This document shows, in pieces, positions 43,663 through 56,400 of a stretch of DNA of 64,000 nucleotides (its first letter is position 1; the number at the start of each line of letters is the position of its first letter). The translations under genes were made by a program, and so were the position numbers. The stretch spans positions 309,400 through 373,399 of the forward strand of contig NZ_FUZT01000003.1 of the NCBI RefSeq assembly GCF_900167445.1, given 5' to 3'. The notes under the pieces were generated by a model. That model had not been told where the DNA came from. It searched no databases and saw only the letters and a list, made by a program, of their open reading frames with translations. This DNA is from Maledivibacter halophilus. Its GTDB lineage: Bacteria; Bacillota; Clostridia; Peptostreptococcales; Caminicellaceae.

Positions 43663-43829
43663 TTTTCTTCCTCCCTGTTTTCTTTAAATTTTTGCCTATC
43701 GGCATAGGTTAATTTTATATATTAATGGGAAAATCTGTTTTTGGAATTTTCCTCATTAAAAGCTTTGTCTTTAGTGATGTATATTTATTTATAAATAACA
43801 ATAAATATTTTCTCCGCTTGACATAATCC

Positions 43830-43858
43830 ATTATACTATTTGTTTTCTTTATAGTCCA
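43830..43858 (-). promoter_or_regulatory. Promoter of the 917-residue SLH gene
   Basis: -10 TATAAT (43830-43835) and -35 TGGACT (43853-43858) with a 17-base spacer on the minus strand. Confidence 0.65.
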
Positions 43859-43997
43859 TTACAACTATATTACAATTTGTTACACTAGGTTTACATAATA
43901 ATATTATTTGGAAACCTTTGTATATTTATTTATTTTTAGCTAAAGTTAGGCATGGTTTCCTGCATTGGATTATAGAACCTTTGTTCCCGTGGGGAAT

Positions 43998-44040
43998 AAA
44001 AAAAGAGATACTACTTTTTCCTTCGTAGCATCTCTTTTTT
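43998..44040 (-). terminator. Terminator of pyrG
   Basis: AAAAAGAGATGCTAC and GTAGTATCTCTTTTTTT arms form a strong hairpin with T-runs on both strands, 25 bases after the pyrG stop. Confidence 0.9.
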
Positions 44041-44065
44041 CATCTCTATATTCTTTACTTTATCT

Positions 44066-45673
<1,608 letters not shown>

Positions 45674-45721
45674 TTACCTCCTTCTGTTGGTTAAGCAAAT
45701 TCCATAATTTAGATTTCCTTC

Positions 45722-45755
45722 AAAAATAGTGAGAGGTCACCCCTCGGGGTGACCT
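45722..45755 (-). promoter_or_regulatory. pyrG leader hairpin 2 (terminator-like)
   Basis: Perfect 10-bp inverted arms AGGTCACCCC and GGGGTGACCT followed on the minus strand by CTCTCACTATTTTTG. Candidate attenuator before pyrG. Confidence 0.55.
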
Positions 45756-45783
45756 ACCTTGTCTGTAACTTCCTCTATTGGCA

Positions 45784-45812
45784 GGGCACCCTCTTGGGGT
45801 GCTCTTTTTTTA
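45784..45812 (-). promoter_or_regulatory. pyrG leader hairpin 1
   Basis: GCACCC/GGGTGC arms. The T-run lies on the plus-strand side, so it is not a terminator for minus-strand transcription. Its C-rich and G-rich strands could pair with those of hairpin 2. Confidence 0.45.
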
Positions 45813-45831
45813 CAATTTCCTCAATTACAAT

Positions 45832-45860
45832 AGTATATACTGAGGTTTTATTGTCGTCAA
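45832..45860 (-). promoter_or_regulatory. pyrG promoter
   Basis: -35 TTGACG (45855-45860), 17-base spacer, -10 TATACT (45832-45837) on the minus strand, only eight bases beyond the stop of the ctp gene. Transcript start near 45825, leader about 155 bases. Confidence 0.8.
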
Positions 45861-45867
45861 GGGGTTT

Positions 45868-47277
45868 TTATTTTCCAACTACTTCTATGGCTTTTTCAAG
45901 CTGTAGGTCTTCTGTGCCATTGCTATATACCCTAAGTACCTTTTGATTCATTTTCTCCCTTGTAGGGAAATCTAACTGGCCTGAAGGTGATATTTCTTGA
46001 GCCCTTTGGAATTGTTTTATAGCTTCTATGGTTTCTTCGTCCATTATTCCTGTGATTTCAACTTCATATCCTATAAATTTAAGTCTTTGCTGTGCTCCAT
46101 AAATATTCAATCCCTTATCACCCAGCTTTGGATTTACATCCTCTATCATAGGTACAAACTGAGGAATGTCTTTATTATCTTCTTCACTAACATTTTTTAT
46201 AACTATATCCGGTGTTACTCCTATACCATCGATTTTACTTTTATCTGATGTTAAATATTCTGCTATTGTTATCTTTATTCCCCCACCATTTGAAAGAGAT
46301 GCAACGGTTTGTACAGTTCCCTTACCATAGGTTTGGGTTCCTATTATTGTACCTGAGTTTGTAGTCTTGACAGCACCTGCAAATATTTCTGAAGCACTTG
46401 CACTGCCGCCATTAACCAATACTACCAGTGGTTTGTCTATCTTTTCTCTTTTTGCCTTATAGGTATTTTTCAAATCACCTTTAAATTCTATGTGTACAAT
46501 AGGTTCATCCTTTGGAACAAAATAATCTGCAACCTTTTCTACTTCACCTAGTATTCCACCTGGGTTGTCTCTAACGTCTACGATAAAGCCCTTTACATTC
46601 TTTGCCAAAAGATCATCCAATGCCTTTTTCATATTCTCATAGGTATTTTCATTAAAGGTTGTTATTTTTATATATCCTATATTATCTTCTATCACTTCAT
46701 ATTCTACAGGGTTTACTTCTACTATGGCCCTTTCTATATCAAAGTATAATATCTGAGGGTTATTTCCTCTGGAGATACCAATACTAACCTTGGTACCTTC
46801 CTTTCCCCTCATTAATTTTATTGCCTTTTGTATATTTGCATTGCTGACGTCAACACCATCTACTGATTTGATAATATCTCCAGATTTCAGTCCTGCTTTT
46901 TCTCCAGGTGTACCCTTTATTGGAGCTATTATTGTGATTTTTTCATTTCTTACACCAACTGATATCCCTATTCCTGCGTAGGTTCCTGAGCTGTCCACAT
47001 TAAAATCCTCGTAATCATCGGGACTAAAATAGGTGCTGTGAACATCCAATGCATCAAATAGCCCATTGTATGCTGCTTCCATCAGTTCTTCTTCTGTTAC
47101 ATCATATTTATATTTTTCTTGAACAAATCTTACCATGCCACCTAGGTAATTCAACCTGTCATTTAAGCTTAAAGATTCTTCAGAAACTTTATTGGCATAG
47201 GAAAGTCCAGTTGCCAGTAAAGCAATTATTACAACTAATGCTATGGATATTTTTTTAAATTTCATTGATCTAAACAT
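45868..47277 (-). CDS. S41 carboxy-terminal processing protease (CtpA-like) with peptidoglycan-binding domain
   Basis: 469 residues. N-terminal signal anchor (about 7-28), PDZ at about 110-180 (GTPGEKAGLKSGDIIKSVDG), protease core with the nucleophile serine in NGGSASASEIFAGA (about 290-302) and lysine in TYGKGTVQTV (about 319). A C-terminal peptidoglycan-binding helix bundle follows (LNIYGAQQRLKFIGYEVEIT...). Exported, acts at the cell surface on protein C-termini. It follows an SLH protein by 15 bp as last gene of the envelope operon, suggesting it processes the secreted products encoded with it (inference). Confidence 0.95.
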   Translation of the reverse strand: MFRSMKFKKISIALVVIIALLATGLSYANKVSEESLSLNDRLNYLGGMVRFVQEKYKYDVTEEELMEAAYNGLFDALDVHSTYFSPDDYEDFNVDSSGTYAGIGISVGVRNEKITIIAPIKGTPGEKAGLKSGDIIKSVDGVDVSNANIQKAIKLMRGKEGTKVSIGISRGNNPQILYFDIERAIVEVNPVEYEVIEDNIGYIKITTFNENTYENMKKALDDLLAKNVKGFIVDVRDNPGGILGEVEKVADYFVPKDEPIVHIEFKGDLKNTYKAKREKIDKPLVVLVNGGSASASEIFAGAVKTTNSGTIIGTQTYGKGTVQTVASLSNGGGIKITIAEYLTSDKSKIDGIGVTPDIVIKNVSEEDNKDIPQFVPMIEDVNPKLGDKGLNIYGAQQRLKFIGYEVEITGIMDEETIEAIKQFQRAQEISPSGQLDFPTREKMNQKVLRVYSNGTEDLQLEKAIEVVGK

Positions 47278-47292
47278 ATTTTGCCTCCTCAG

Positions 47293-48819
47293 TTAAAAAT
47301 TAACTATATTTTCTCTATAATCTTTTTGAAGATCTCTTTGTAAAAACTCTAAAAACCTTACCATCATTGCAGAGGCTTCAGCCCTTGTCATGATTTTATC
47401 AGGATTTATATTATTACCTGTATCCCCGGTAACAAGGCCAAATTCATTTGCAACATATACATAGTCTCTAGCCCAATAGGGGATTTCTTCATCATCATCA
47501 AAGGCCATGTAGTACCCCGGTGTAGGAGACTTGGATTCAAAACCTAAAGCTCTTATCAATATTGTTATTGCTTCAGCCTTCACAAGGGGTTCATCGGGCC
47601 TAAATTCACTGCTGTTTGTACCCTTTATTACGCCCTTTTCTACAGCCTGCTTTATATCACTATAATCTTGATCTTCTACATCCATATCACTAAAATAGGA
47701 TTCTTCCGGCTCTTCATTTCTTCGCCTTGGTCTTCTTCTGGTACTCTCTTCCTCATCCAATGTAGGTCTCATATTACATGCTTTTATGATACCCTTTATG
47801 AATTCTACCCTCGTCATAGGTGTATCTGGCAGGAAAAAGGTCGAACTTCCTTCAAATACATCAAGGGAGTAAAGCTTTTCGATATAATCCTGGGCCCAGT
47901 GTCCCGATACGTCCTTGAATTTAGGAATAATCAATCTTTCAACCTTTGGATTCATTTTTCGCGATAAGCTTATAGTATCTTTATCTCTTTTACCTCTCCT
48001 AGGTATATTATCTCTAAATTTAGGTAAATCATATCTGTATTCTGATACTACCTCTTGATTTGTTGCCCTCAAATGTCCTCCACTGAAGCTGGAAAAATTG
48101 GCTTCATTTTCAGAGTATTTTAGGGTTTTTGTAGTGCTGTCGGAGGTCTGTATATTCACTGTTCCCTGCCAACTAATTTCTTCAGCATCCTCTTCATCTT
48201 CCTCATCGTCTTCAAGGACAAATCCTTGAAAATTTATTATATGATCTAAAATTTGAGTTTCTGTTCCACCCCAGAAATTTTTATAGCCCACATCTCCACC
48301 AGAAATATCAACTATAACCTTACCATTTTCTTCATTGTCTCTATAATATTTGTAATATTTTCTTCCTTTAAAATTTCCAGAATAAAAATCGGAAGCAGGT
48401 CTATTGTCTATAACATCGGATTTTGAAAACTGATAATCCTCTAAGTCAAATTCTTCATCTTCTATTGTAATATTTTCCTTATAGTTATCATCTATCTCTG
48501 TATAGGCTATGGTCTGTCCCTTATCATTTCTCTTATCATATTTTGTTATAAGTGTAAGTCTTCTGGTAAGTCTTCCCTCTATGTCTTTATCTTCTGGAGC
48601 CAATCTAAAATCATATTTGATTATTTGTTCATCCTTCCTTTCACTAACTTTAACACTATACTCTCCCACAAATTTAATAGGTTCACCGGTCAAAAATACT
48701 ATCTCAGCATACTCATATTCGTTATGAACTCCACCTGCAAAATCCATAGGCATTGCCCATCCTTTAAAGGGAATGATACACATAATTATTGTCATTGCTA
48801 TGGCTGTAATCCTCTTCAC
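47293..48819 (-). CDS. SLH-domain envelope protein
   Basis: 508 residues. Signal peptide (MKRITAIAMTIIMCIIPFKG, cut near GWAMP). About 30-290 is a beta-rich, acidic unassigned domain. Three C-terminal SLH repeats follow: FKDVSGHWAQDYIEKLYSLD (about 300), YSDIKQAVEKGVIKGTNSSE (about 385) and PYWARDYVYVANEFGLVTGD (about 445). This is the only protein of the operon with a visible wall-anchoring domain, so it may hold the large TIG and Ig-like partners. Spaced 13 and 15 bp from its neighbours. Confidence 0.9.
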   Translation of the reverse strand: MKRITAIAMTIIMCIIPFKGWAMPMDFAGGVHNEYEYAEIVFLTGEPIKFVGEYSVKVSERKDEQIIKYDFRLAPEDKDIEGRLTRRLTLITKYDKRNDKGQTIAYTEIDDNYKENITIEDEEFDLEDYQFSKSDVIDNRPASDFYSGNFKGRKYYKYYRDNEENGKVIVDISGGDVGYKNFWGGTETQILDHIINFQGFVLEDDEEDEEDAEEISWQGTVNIQTSDSTTKTLKYSENEANFSSFSGGHLRATNQEVVSEYRYDLPKFRDNIPRRGKRDKDTISLSRKMNPKVERLIIPKFKDVSGHWAQDYIEKLYSLDVFEGSSTFFLPDTPMTRVEFIKGIIKACNMRPTLDEEESTRRRPRRRNEEPEESYFSDMDVEDQDYSDIKQAVEKGVIKGTNSSEFRPDEPLVKAEAITILIRALGFESKSPTPGYYMAFDDDEEIPYWARDYVYVANEFGLVTGDTGNNINPDKIMTRAEASAMMVRFLEFLQRDLQKDYRENIVNF

Positions 48820-48832
48820 TATTTTTCCCCCT

Positions 48833-50482
48833 TTATTTTACAAGAACAATTTTCCCTTTACTGCCTTTCCTTATCAAGTATAATCTGTCCTCTGGTTTTA
48901 ATTCCTCAGGCAGGATCATTTTGTTATCCTTTATTATCATAGCGTCTTCTATAAGAACATGCAAGTTTGACCCCCTTGCCATCCATTGTTCTTTTCTAGA
49001 GCTCCAATCTCTTCCATCCCTAAGCTGAATTTTCCATCCTACTAAAGAATTCTCATATACCTTTTCTACTACTCCATTTGTCACTCTTTGACTATTTAAG
49101 GAATCAAGTTTTTCCTTTACAAGAATGGAGGATATCCTATCTCCATCGGTATATATATATCCATACCAGTCATCTTCATCGTCATCATTATCATCATCTA
49201 CGGAATAATCCCTCTCGAAAAACTCCTCAGCTGTTATTTTTTCATTATTTTCAAGGTCAAATATATATGTATCATCGTCATAGTACAGCTCCTTATCGTC
49301 ACCAAAGGATTCCCATTCATTTTCTTCAAGGAGGAAGAAATCATCTAATATAACTTTGTTTCTTGTTATTTCTTCAAGCTCTCCTGCATATATATATGCC
49401 TGTCCTATATTTGAGTTGTTTATATTTTCATTATATACGTAAATAACATCTATGATGCTTCTACTATTTCTTCCATCGGATATGATCAGGGCATCGCTAT
49501 CTGGATTTAATGAATACTTATCTACCATCCTGCCGCTCTTTATGATTATTGTTCCGTCATTGAAGCCTAAATTGACTTTATTATTGGCTAACTCTAGATA
49601 TTCAGTATACCAGTTTATTTCTTCTATTTTATCTGAATATCCCCTTTCATAAAGGTTTTTTATAACCATTTTTTCGATTTTATTATGTCCAAAGGAATCT
49701 TTAAGGGCCATGTATGCCCTTTTGCCATAGTAATACTTAAGCTTTTCAGGGGGAATTTTGCTGCCCCCTATATATATAGGGGTATCTGATGAATATTCAA
49801 TAGTCATTGAATCCCCTAAGGTCTCCCAGTCTCCGTTTCTAAATACTTCAACATCCCCAAGAGTAATACTGTCTTCATAGGGATCTGCAAGTTTAATATT
49901 TCCCCTGCAAAGCTCCTTTATTTTTATAGATGAATCGCTTTGTATTTCCATTTTGCTGATTATATTAGAATTAATTTCATCAAAATAGAGCTTAACTCTG
50001 TCTCCTTCATAGAGTACATCGGGATTTACAGCTTTATTATCCTTTAGTAGTATTGTTGATTCAGAGGTATAATAGGTCTGTTCCTCTCCCCAGGGAAGCC
50101 TGATTGTCAATTGATTTCTGTCAATTGTTTTGATTGTTCCACTTCTGAATTTTCCTCCCTCTTCTATATATCCCAGGTTTGAGGTGGAATAGCCCTCAAG
50201 GTGTCTCAGCCTCCACCCTCTAAGCTCTCCATAAACTTCTATTCCTGCTCTAAAATCTGAGAGCTGTGCTTCTCTGTTATCAATTTTTATTATGGCATCC
50301 TCAGTCAAGGATAGCTTATGGATAGTTCCATCATATCCTTCTATTTCTATTTCTTCCCCATCAATGCCATTATAAAAGCCTTCTACTATCCTTTTATTAG
50401 CAGGCTGTAAAGCATAGGCAATTGAAAAAGCATTAATCAAGAATATACATAGAATAATAAATGCTATATTTTTCTTTTTCAT
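48833..50482 (-). CDS. Secreted protein of repeated small beta modules
   Basis: 549 residues. Signal peptide MKKKNIAFIILCIFLINAFS..., cut after AYA. The chain is a series of about four to five modules of roughly 90-110 residues with the pattern G-x-I...I-x-G...D-x-I...L-x-P-E...G-D-R-V, for example RSGTIKTIDRNQLTIRLPWG and LYEGDRVKLYFDE, and at the end PEELKPEDRLYLIRKG. The same module occurs at the C-termini of the two SLH proteins at 37-43 kb. No anchor is visible. Presumed envelope component by operon context. Confidence 0.75.
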   Translation of the reverse strand: MKKKNIAFIILCIFLINAFSIAYALQPANKRIVEGFYNGIDGEEIEIEGYDGTIHKLSLTEDAIIKIDNREAQLSDFRAGIEVYGELRGWRLRHLEGYSTSNLGYIEEGGKFRSGTIKTIDRNQLTIRLPWGEEQTYYTSESTILLKDNKAVNPDVLYEGDRVKLYFDEINSNIISKMEIQSDSSIKIKELCRGNIKLADPYEDSITLGDVEVFRNGDWETLGDSMTIEYSSDTPIYIGGSKIPPEKLKYYYGKRAYMALKDSFGHNKIEKMVIKNLYERGYSDKIEEINWYTEYLELANNKVNLGFNDGTIIIKSGRMVDKYSLNPDSDALIISDGRNSRSIIDVIYVYNENINNSNIGQAYIYAGELEEITRNKVILDDFFLLEENEWESFGDDKELYYDDDTYIFDLENNEKITAEEFFERDYSVDDDNDDDEDDWYGYIYTDGDRISSILVKEKLDSLNSQRVTNGVVEKVYENSLVGWKIQLRDGRDWSSRKEQWMARGSNLHVLIEDAMIIKDNKMILPEELKPEDRLYLIRKGSKGKIVLVK

Positions 50483-50495
50483 CTATTATCGCTCC

Positions 50496-53400
50496 CTACT
50501 GGCTTTGTCTTTTCCCTATTATTGAATATTTACCCAATCTATCTGATATTGCTCGTATATTTGAAGTATAGTCATGGGTTCTAGCTGCAATAGATGTCCA
50601 TGCTCCTTCATATTCATCATATCTACACAGTTCTATTCTTTTGTATCTTCTCATATTGGCCTTTTTCAAATCAAAGTCAATTGCTATCTCAAATCCTGAT
50701 TTAAGATGTTCAATATCACTATATTTTTCGCCATCAAAGAGTTTACCTTCCAATACAAAGGTCTTGGATAAATATCCTTCAGATAATTTTTTGTTATTCT
50801 CCTCTAAGGCTTCAGATCCAAAATCAATTCTAAATCTTACTCCTACATCTTCATTTGATCTATTTTCCCTTATGGTAGTATTATAAAAGATTTTAGGGTT
50901 AAACTTTAAGTCAAATTCTCCTCCAACTATTTTTATATCCTGTGCATCACTGCTTGATATTACCTTTGCAGGCATATCTATTGTTATCTCCTTTATTCCT
51001 GCATACTGGGTTTTTGTAAGATCTAGCTCTATATTATCATCGTCATAATCCGATGTTCCAACAATGATTTCTAGTCTATTTCCCACTTGCTGAATATTTG
51101 TATCTTCAGCGATTTCACCATCCTCATCTTCAATTTCCTCAACTTTTCTTCCAGTTGAAACTGTATTACTTTTTCCATACTCAGAGGATTCTCCGTATTC
51201 TCCAACGGATTTTATCAAAAATCTATAATCTGTTTTTTTCTCTAAATCTTCAAATATAAAGGATGTTGAATCAGTTGAGCCTATGTACTGGGCTCCCCCA
51301 TCATCTATCATAACAAACACTTCATAGTCAAAGGCTTTTTCTGTTTTTTTCCAGTCTACTTTTATATATTTATCATACATAAGAGTTGCAACTACATTGA
51401 CTGGAGCAGCTATATCCGGCAGTCCATATTCAAGGCCCTCATATATATTACTTCCACCACCATCGGAATTTATAACTATTATAGTCAAATCTCCCATTGC
51501 GCCTTCAGGAGTTGTAACATCCAATGTCTCTGTATCTTGATATTCTACATCAGGTGCTTCTATACCTTCCTTTAGCACATAAATTTTTTCTCCAATATAT
51601 ACTATTTCACCTTCTGGGGATTCCTCATCTCCTACTTCTTCAAGTACAGGATTAAATATCACCCTTGCACCAGTATCAAAGCCTGAACCCTTGATCCTTA
51701 TTTTTTCTCCACCCTCTACTGAGATAGTATATATCTTGTTCTCATCCTCTGTATCTACTACAGAGGTTATCTTGGGAGCGCTTATGTAGGTGAAAATTCC
51801 CACAGGTACTGACAGCTCTCCATCGGGATTTTCAACTTTTACTTCAACTTCCCCTGGATCATGGGGTGGTGTATAAACTACGATGGTTTGATAATTTATT
51901 ACTTCTACATCCCTTTGGGGAACCTTTGTGCTTCCAAAATATACAGCAATTTCACTGCCATTCATAACATCTCTGAAATCTTCCCCTTTAATAGTAACTT
52001 TGGTCCCTCCAGTGCTGGGTCCTTTATCAGGAGTAAGAGAGCCTATCTGGGGAAAGGTTTCTCCCTTTATAAATTGGATATATATAGGGGGATCTGCTTC
52101 ATCGGAAGCCGCTGTACCCCCATCCTTATTTATAACAACAGCTCTATACATATTCCCTACATTGTCTTCAGAAACTCCCGGCATAGTAAAGGTGAATTTG
52201 TTGGGCAATTGATAAGTAATATCCCCTTCTTCTATTGTAAGCAGATCAGAAATCTTGATTACTGCTCCCTCTCTAAAGTCCTTTCCATGTATACTAACTG
52301 TATTTCCACCCTTATAGGTTACTTCCAGAACTAAGGCATTGTCCTTTTCTACAGGGTCCCTTCCTTCCTTTGTAATATTAGTAATCTCAGGAGAACTGTC
52401 GGGGTTTTTATAGGTGAATTCCGCCTCTCCTTCTCCTCCATCGGGATTTATTACAATAAGAGGGACTGTCCCTATGGTATAATAGCTGGGGGTATAAACC
52501 ATAATCTGCTCCGAGCTTATATATTCAACCTTTGGAGAATATCCTCTCTCCACAAAAAGTCTTCTATCTTCAATCCATAGACGTATTAACTCATGTCCTC
52601 TATAGGAATTGCCTTCAGAATCCTTAAGTATACTTACATCTACGTATATATCACTATTATCATAGTCTGTTATTTCTCCTTGATATATAAGATCATATTC
52701 CTCAATAGAAAGCTTCAGTTTATCATTTGCTCCATCGTATTCTGCTTTAAAGCCTCCCTCAAGCTTTATGGTTGCCCTTGAGTTGTTTATAAGTCCTGAG
52801 TTTTCTTCATCTCTTTCTATTTCTGTATTGGTTATTCTTCCAAAGTTCACAAGTACTGTGGATAGATTTTTCAAAATTACATCCCCAGTTGAATCATACT
52901 GATACACTTTGATATAGCTTTTTTGAAAATTCTTTCCCTTTATTTCAACCTTGTCATAGCCTTGTTTCCTTCCTTCACCAGGTGTAACTGAATCAATGGA
53001 AGGGTTGGAGCTGTCATAGGTAAAATTAACTCTATTTGAAATTCCAGAGTCATTATTTACTATGTAGACATCAACCTCTTCCTCTCTGCTAGGAGGAAGT
53101 ATTACCTTAAGGTATCCCTTTGAAAATTCAACAATTTTAGCTTCCTTATCTCCAAAATACACCTTTGGTAATATGGGTGATGCAAAGTATTGATCGTATT
53201 CTTCATGATCAAAGTCTCTGGGCTCTGTCCAATCCTCTTCTGTTCCAATCTGTTCTTCATTATTCCATATTCCATCTCCATTTATATCTTCATAATCCTC
53301 ATCTTCATCTCGCTCTTTATTCCTGTTTTTATCGTTAAAGGGCTCAAAATATCTAAAATCGGAGCCTGTTATTTCAACAATATCTCCCCCAGCTGCATTT

Positions 53401-56400
53401 CCACTTTGAGGAACTATCTTGGTAATCTCAGGATTACTGGAGGGAATAACATAGGTAAATCCATCCTCCTTGCTGTCACTTCCTCCATCGGGGTTTACAA
53501 CCACAACAGGTACGGTTATCCTGTCGGTATTTAATTCCTCACTCAAATCTCCGTCATAGGGAGGTACTACAGCCTTTATTTCTGTTCCATCGGTATTTAC
53601 CTCTACATCATCTGCCTCTACTTCTACTCCATTTATAATAACCTTTGTTTTAGAGCTTCCATTATCTTCAAATTCACTACCGGAAATAGTTATGGTATAT
53701 CCACCTTCAGTTGATCCTTGCTCAGGTTCTATTTTTTCAATTTGAGGTTTTGATTGGGGCTGTTTGAAATAGTAAAAGCCTTCCTCGTCTTTTTTGATAT
53801 CTTTTTTGGTATCAGGGTTTACTACTGCAAGGTCATAATAGCCATCAGCCGGTAGAATAGGCACTTTAAAGCGTATTTGATTTTTACCTATAACCTCTAC
53901 ATTATCTCCTATAATTACATTGTTCTCTATTTTAAAGGGGGTCTTTATTCTAAGAGTTTTACCGTCAAGTGAAATATAATCTCCTCTTCCGTCGGTATCA
54001 ACTGAAAGAGTAAATGACCCTCCCCCTACCTTGTCTGCCTTTATATTAGAGCCATCGGCTGAAAGCTTATATTTTTCATCAACTCCGTTTGTAATATATG
54101 GATTGTCCTTTACATCTTTTTCTATGGTATAGAAAGTATCGTCGTCTTCGTTGTGAAGCACTATGCTGTGGTAATAATCTTGAAGCTCTAAGGTTCCATT
54201 TGATATGGTCAATACCTTTTTTCCATCGGGGGCAGCATAATCTAAAAGCTTAATTTCCTTGGTTGAATCCTTTAGATTATAGGTGTTGATATCCTGTCCT
54301 TCTAAAAAAATCCTTGTTCCTATAAGCTTTAAAATACTATCTTCATTTGCTGTAGGATCGGGAAGTAGAAAGTTATCTCCAGTTACAACTACAAGGGTTC
54401 CCGTTTCTCCTTCCTTAGGTGAAAAACTAGTTATTTTGGGATTTGTATAGGTTTTTACATAGGTAAATGGAAATGTATCCATTCCTCCGCCTTCATTCAT
54501 AACTATAAGCTGGGTTTCTCCCTCTCTTCCACCCTGTGATGTGAAGGTTATGTTCTTTCCATCCTGGGAGCGATTGATATTTTCAACTTCTACTCCGTCT
54601 ATAAATACCCTTACTCCATCTTGAAAGTTACTTCCTGTTATTTCTACTTCTTCTCCCCCTTCTACGGTTACTACATTGGGATCCACATTATTAATTACAG
54701 GAATTTTATTTGCATCGGGCATTACAAATTCTACGGCATTGTTTTTCTGAATACTCAACCCAGGGTTTTCAGAGTTTCTAACTGGATTCGTTATTTTTAC
54801 AAAGGTTTTTCCAAGGGTGGTGATGGTAGTTCCCTTTGGAATTGTCACCAGTATCTTAGTTCCTATTTCATTTCCCTCTGTACCGTCTAATTCTTCTCCT
54901 GCATCATTAAATATCTTTATATCCGCATTTGGATCATAATCATCCTCAGTAGAAAAGCTTTTATTTAATACCACCTCGCCAATTTCCACCTGGGGATACA
55001 TTATTTTTTTGTCTCCACTGCCGTCATCATACTTATGTACTGCAAAGTTTTCTCCATAGATACCAATAAGAATATCATCTGTTACTTCATAGTCAGCTCC
55101 ATTATCTTCCACCTGTATTTTTTCAGGAACTATTTCTGTAATATCAGGGGTCAATTTACTTGGTATATAGGTATAGCCGTCCTTTAGCTCTGCTCTTTCT
55201 TTTATGGGGATTGTATCTGTAATTGGGTTCCCATCTTCATCAACTTTCTTAATTTCAAAGATTGTTTCAATTTCAGCTACTACATCCTTTACAGGGTCAT
55301 CTTCTGCGTCAGTTATCTGGGGTGTAATAACCTTTATTTTATCTAAGTTGTCAGTAAAGCTGTAGTCATAGCTGCTTCCTGAGGAATCTTTGGCAAATTT
55401 TGCCTTGCCGCCAATTGTTATATTTATAGTTCTAGTTACTTTCATAACATCAAAGTTGTTATAGGTACCAATTACTGAATCACTTGGATCCCCTTCATAT
55501 TTTATTATCAATTTCTCTTCATTTGAATCAGCTTCTACACTTTTCTTATAAATAGGTGGGTCTGTTTCTGTTAAAGTAAACTCTGGTATATTTAAGGTTC
55601 CTAAAAACTCCCCGGATATTGTTACCTCCTGTCCAGAGTCAGGTCCTGTATTTGGTTGAACATTTATAATCTTGGCTTTGGTTTTTCCATCAATAACATG
55701 AAATTTCTCTGCTTCTGAATCTTCATCATTGTTGTCTACTCTTACAATATAAACCTGATTCACTTCATCCATGGGATCCTTATCCTGGGCAACTGCGTTT
55801 GTAAGAACAACATAATATTCCCCTACAGGAATATCAGGTACTTCTACCGTTAAAACATCTTCTCCTTCGGTATCTCCTGAATCCGGTAAAAAGGTCTTAT
55901 TTTTTCCTTTGTTTTCATTTGTATAAGGGTCGGTTCCGTTTATATCAGTTAGAAAGAAAACATCATATTCATCTAAGTCCTGGGCTGTAAAATATACCTT
56001 ATCACCTTTCTCTCCACGGTTTGGAAACATTTTTAGGTCCCTGAGGTTGTCAATTGATTCTACTAGTCTAAATTGCTCTTGATAAGTATATGTAATGGTT
56101 ACATCTACAACTGTACCATTATTATCTGGAAAATCAACGGAGTCAGATTCTTTTTTTTCAAAGATAATATTTTGAAGTCCAAGATCTCCTGTTAAATTAG
56201 ATTTTTTATATAGATCATTTTCCAAAGCCCTGTTTTCAAAAATGGTTTCCGCTCCAAGATGCTCGTATTTACCTATTATTTTCGCGCCACCCACGCCGCT
56301 GTCATCTATTCCAATTTTATCCAGATTTGAGCCTTGAAGAACTATTTCACCATCAGAATCAGCAGAATTCCTTTCAACCCGTCTTGTAACTCCTGATAGA

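Larger units (their letters stand above)
43663..44065. other. Non-coding 403-bp interval between SLH gene and pyrG
   Basis: Holds the pyrG terminator (43998-44040) and the promoter (43830-43858) plus a leader of about 160 bases for the SLH gene. The stretch 43880-43990 is AT-rich with nothing else recognisable. Confidence 0.7.

Noticed and set aside
35142-43712. Several plus-strand frames of 60-110 residues across the secreted-protein and SLH genes
   Set aside because: Asp/Glu and Ala-rich coding sequence leaves open antisense frames; none has a plausible start signal or protein-like composition.
45801-45812. Plus-strand terminator reading of the hairpin at 45784-45812
   Set aside because: There is no plus-strand gene ending here; the T-run is probably incidental to the pyrG leader structure, though antisense transcription cannot be excluded.
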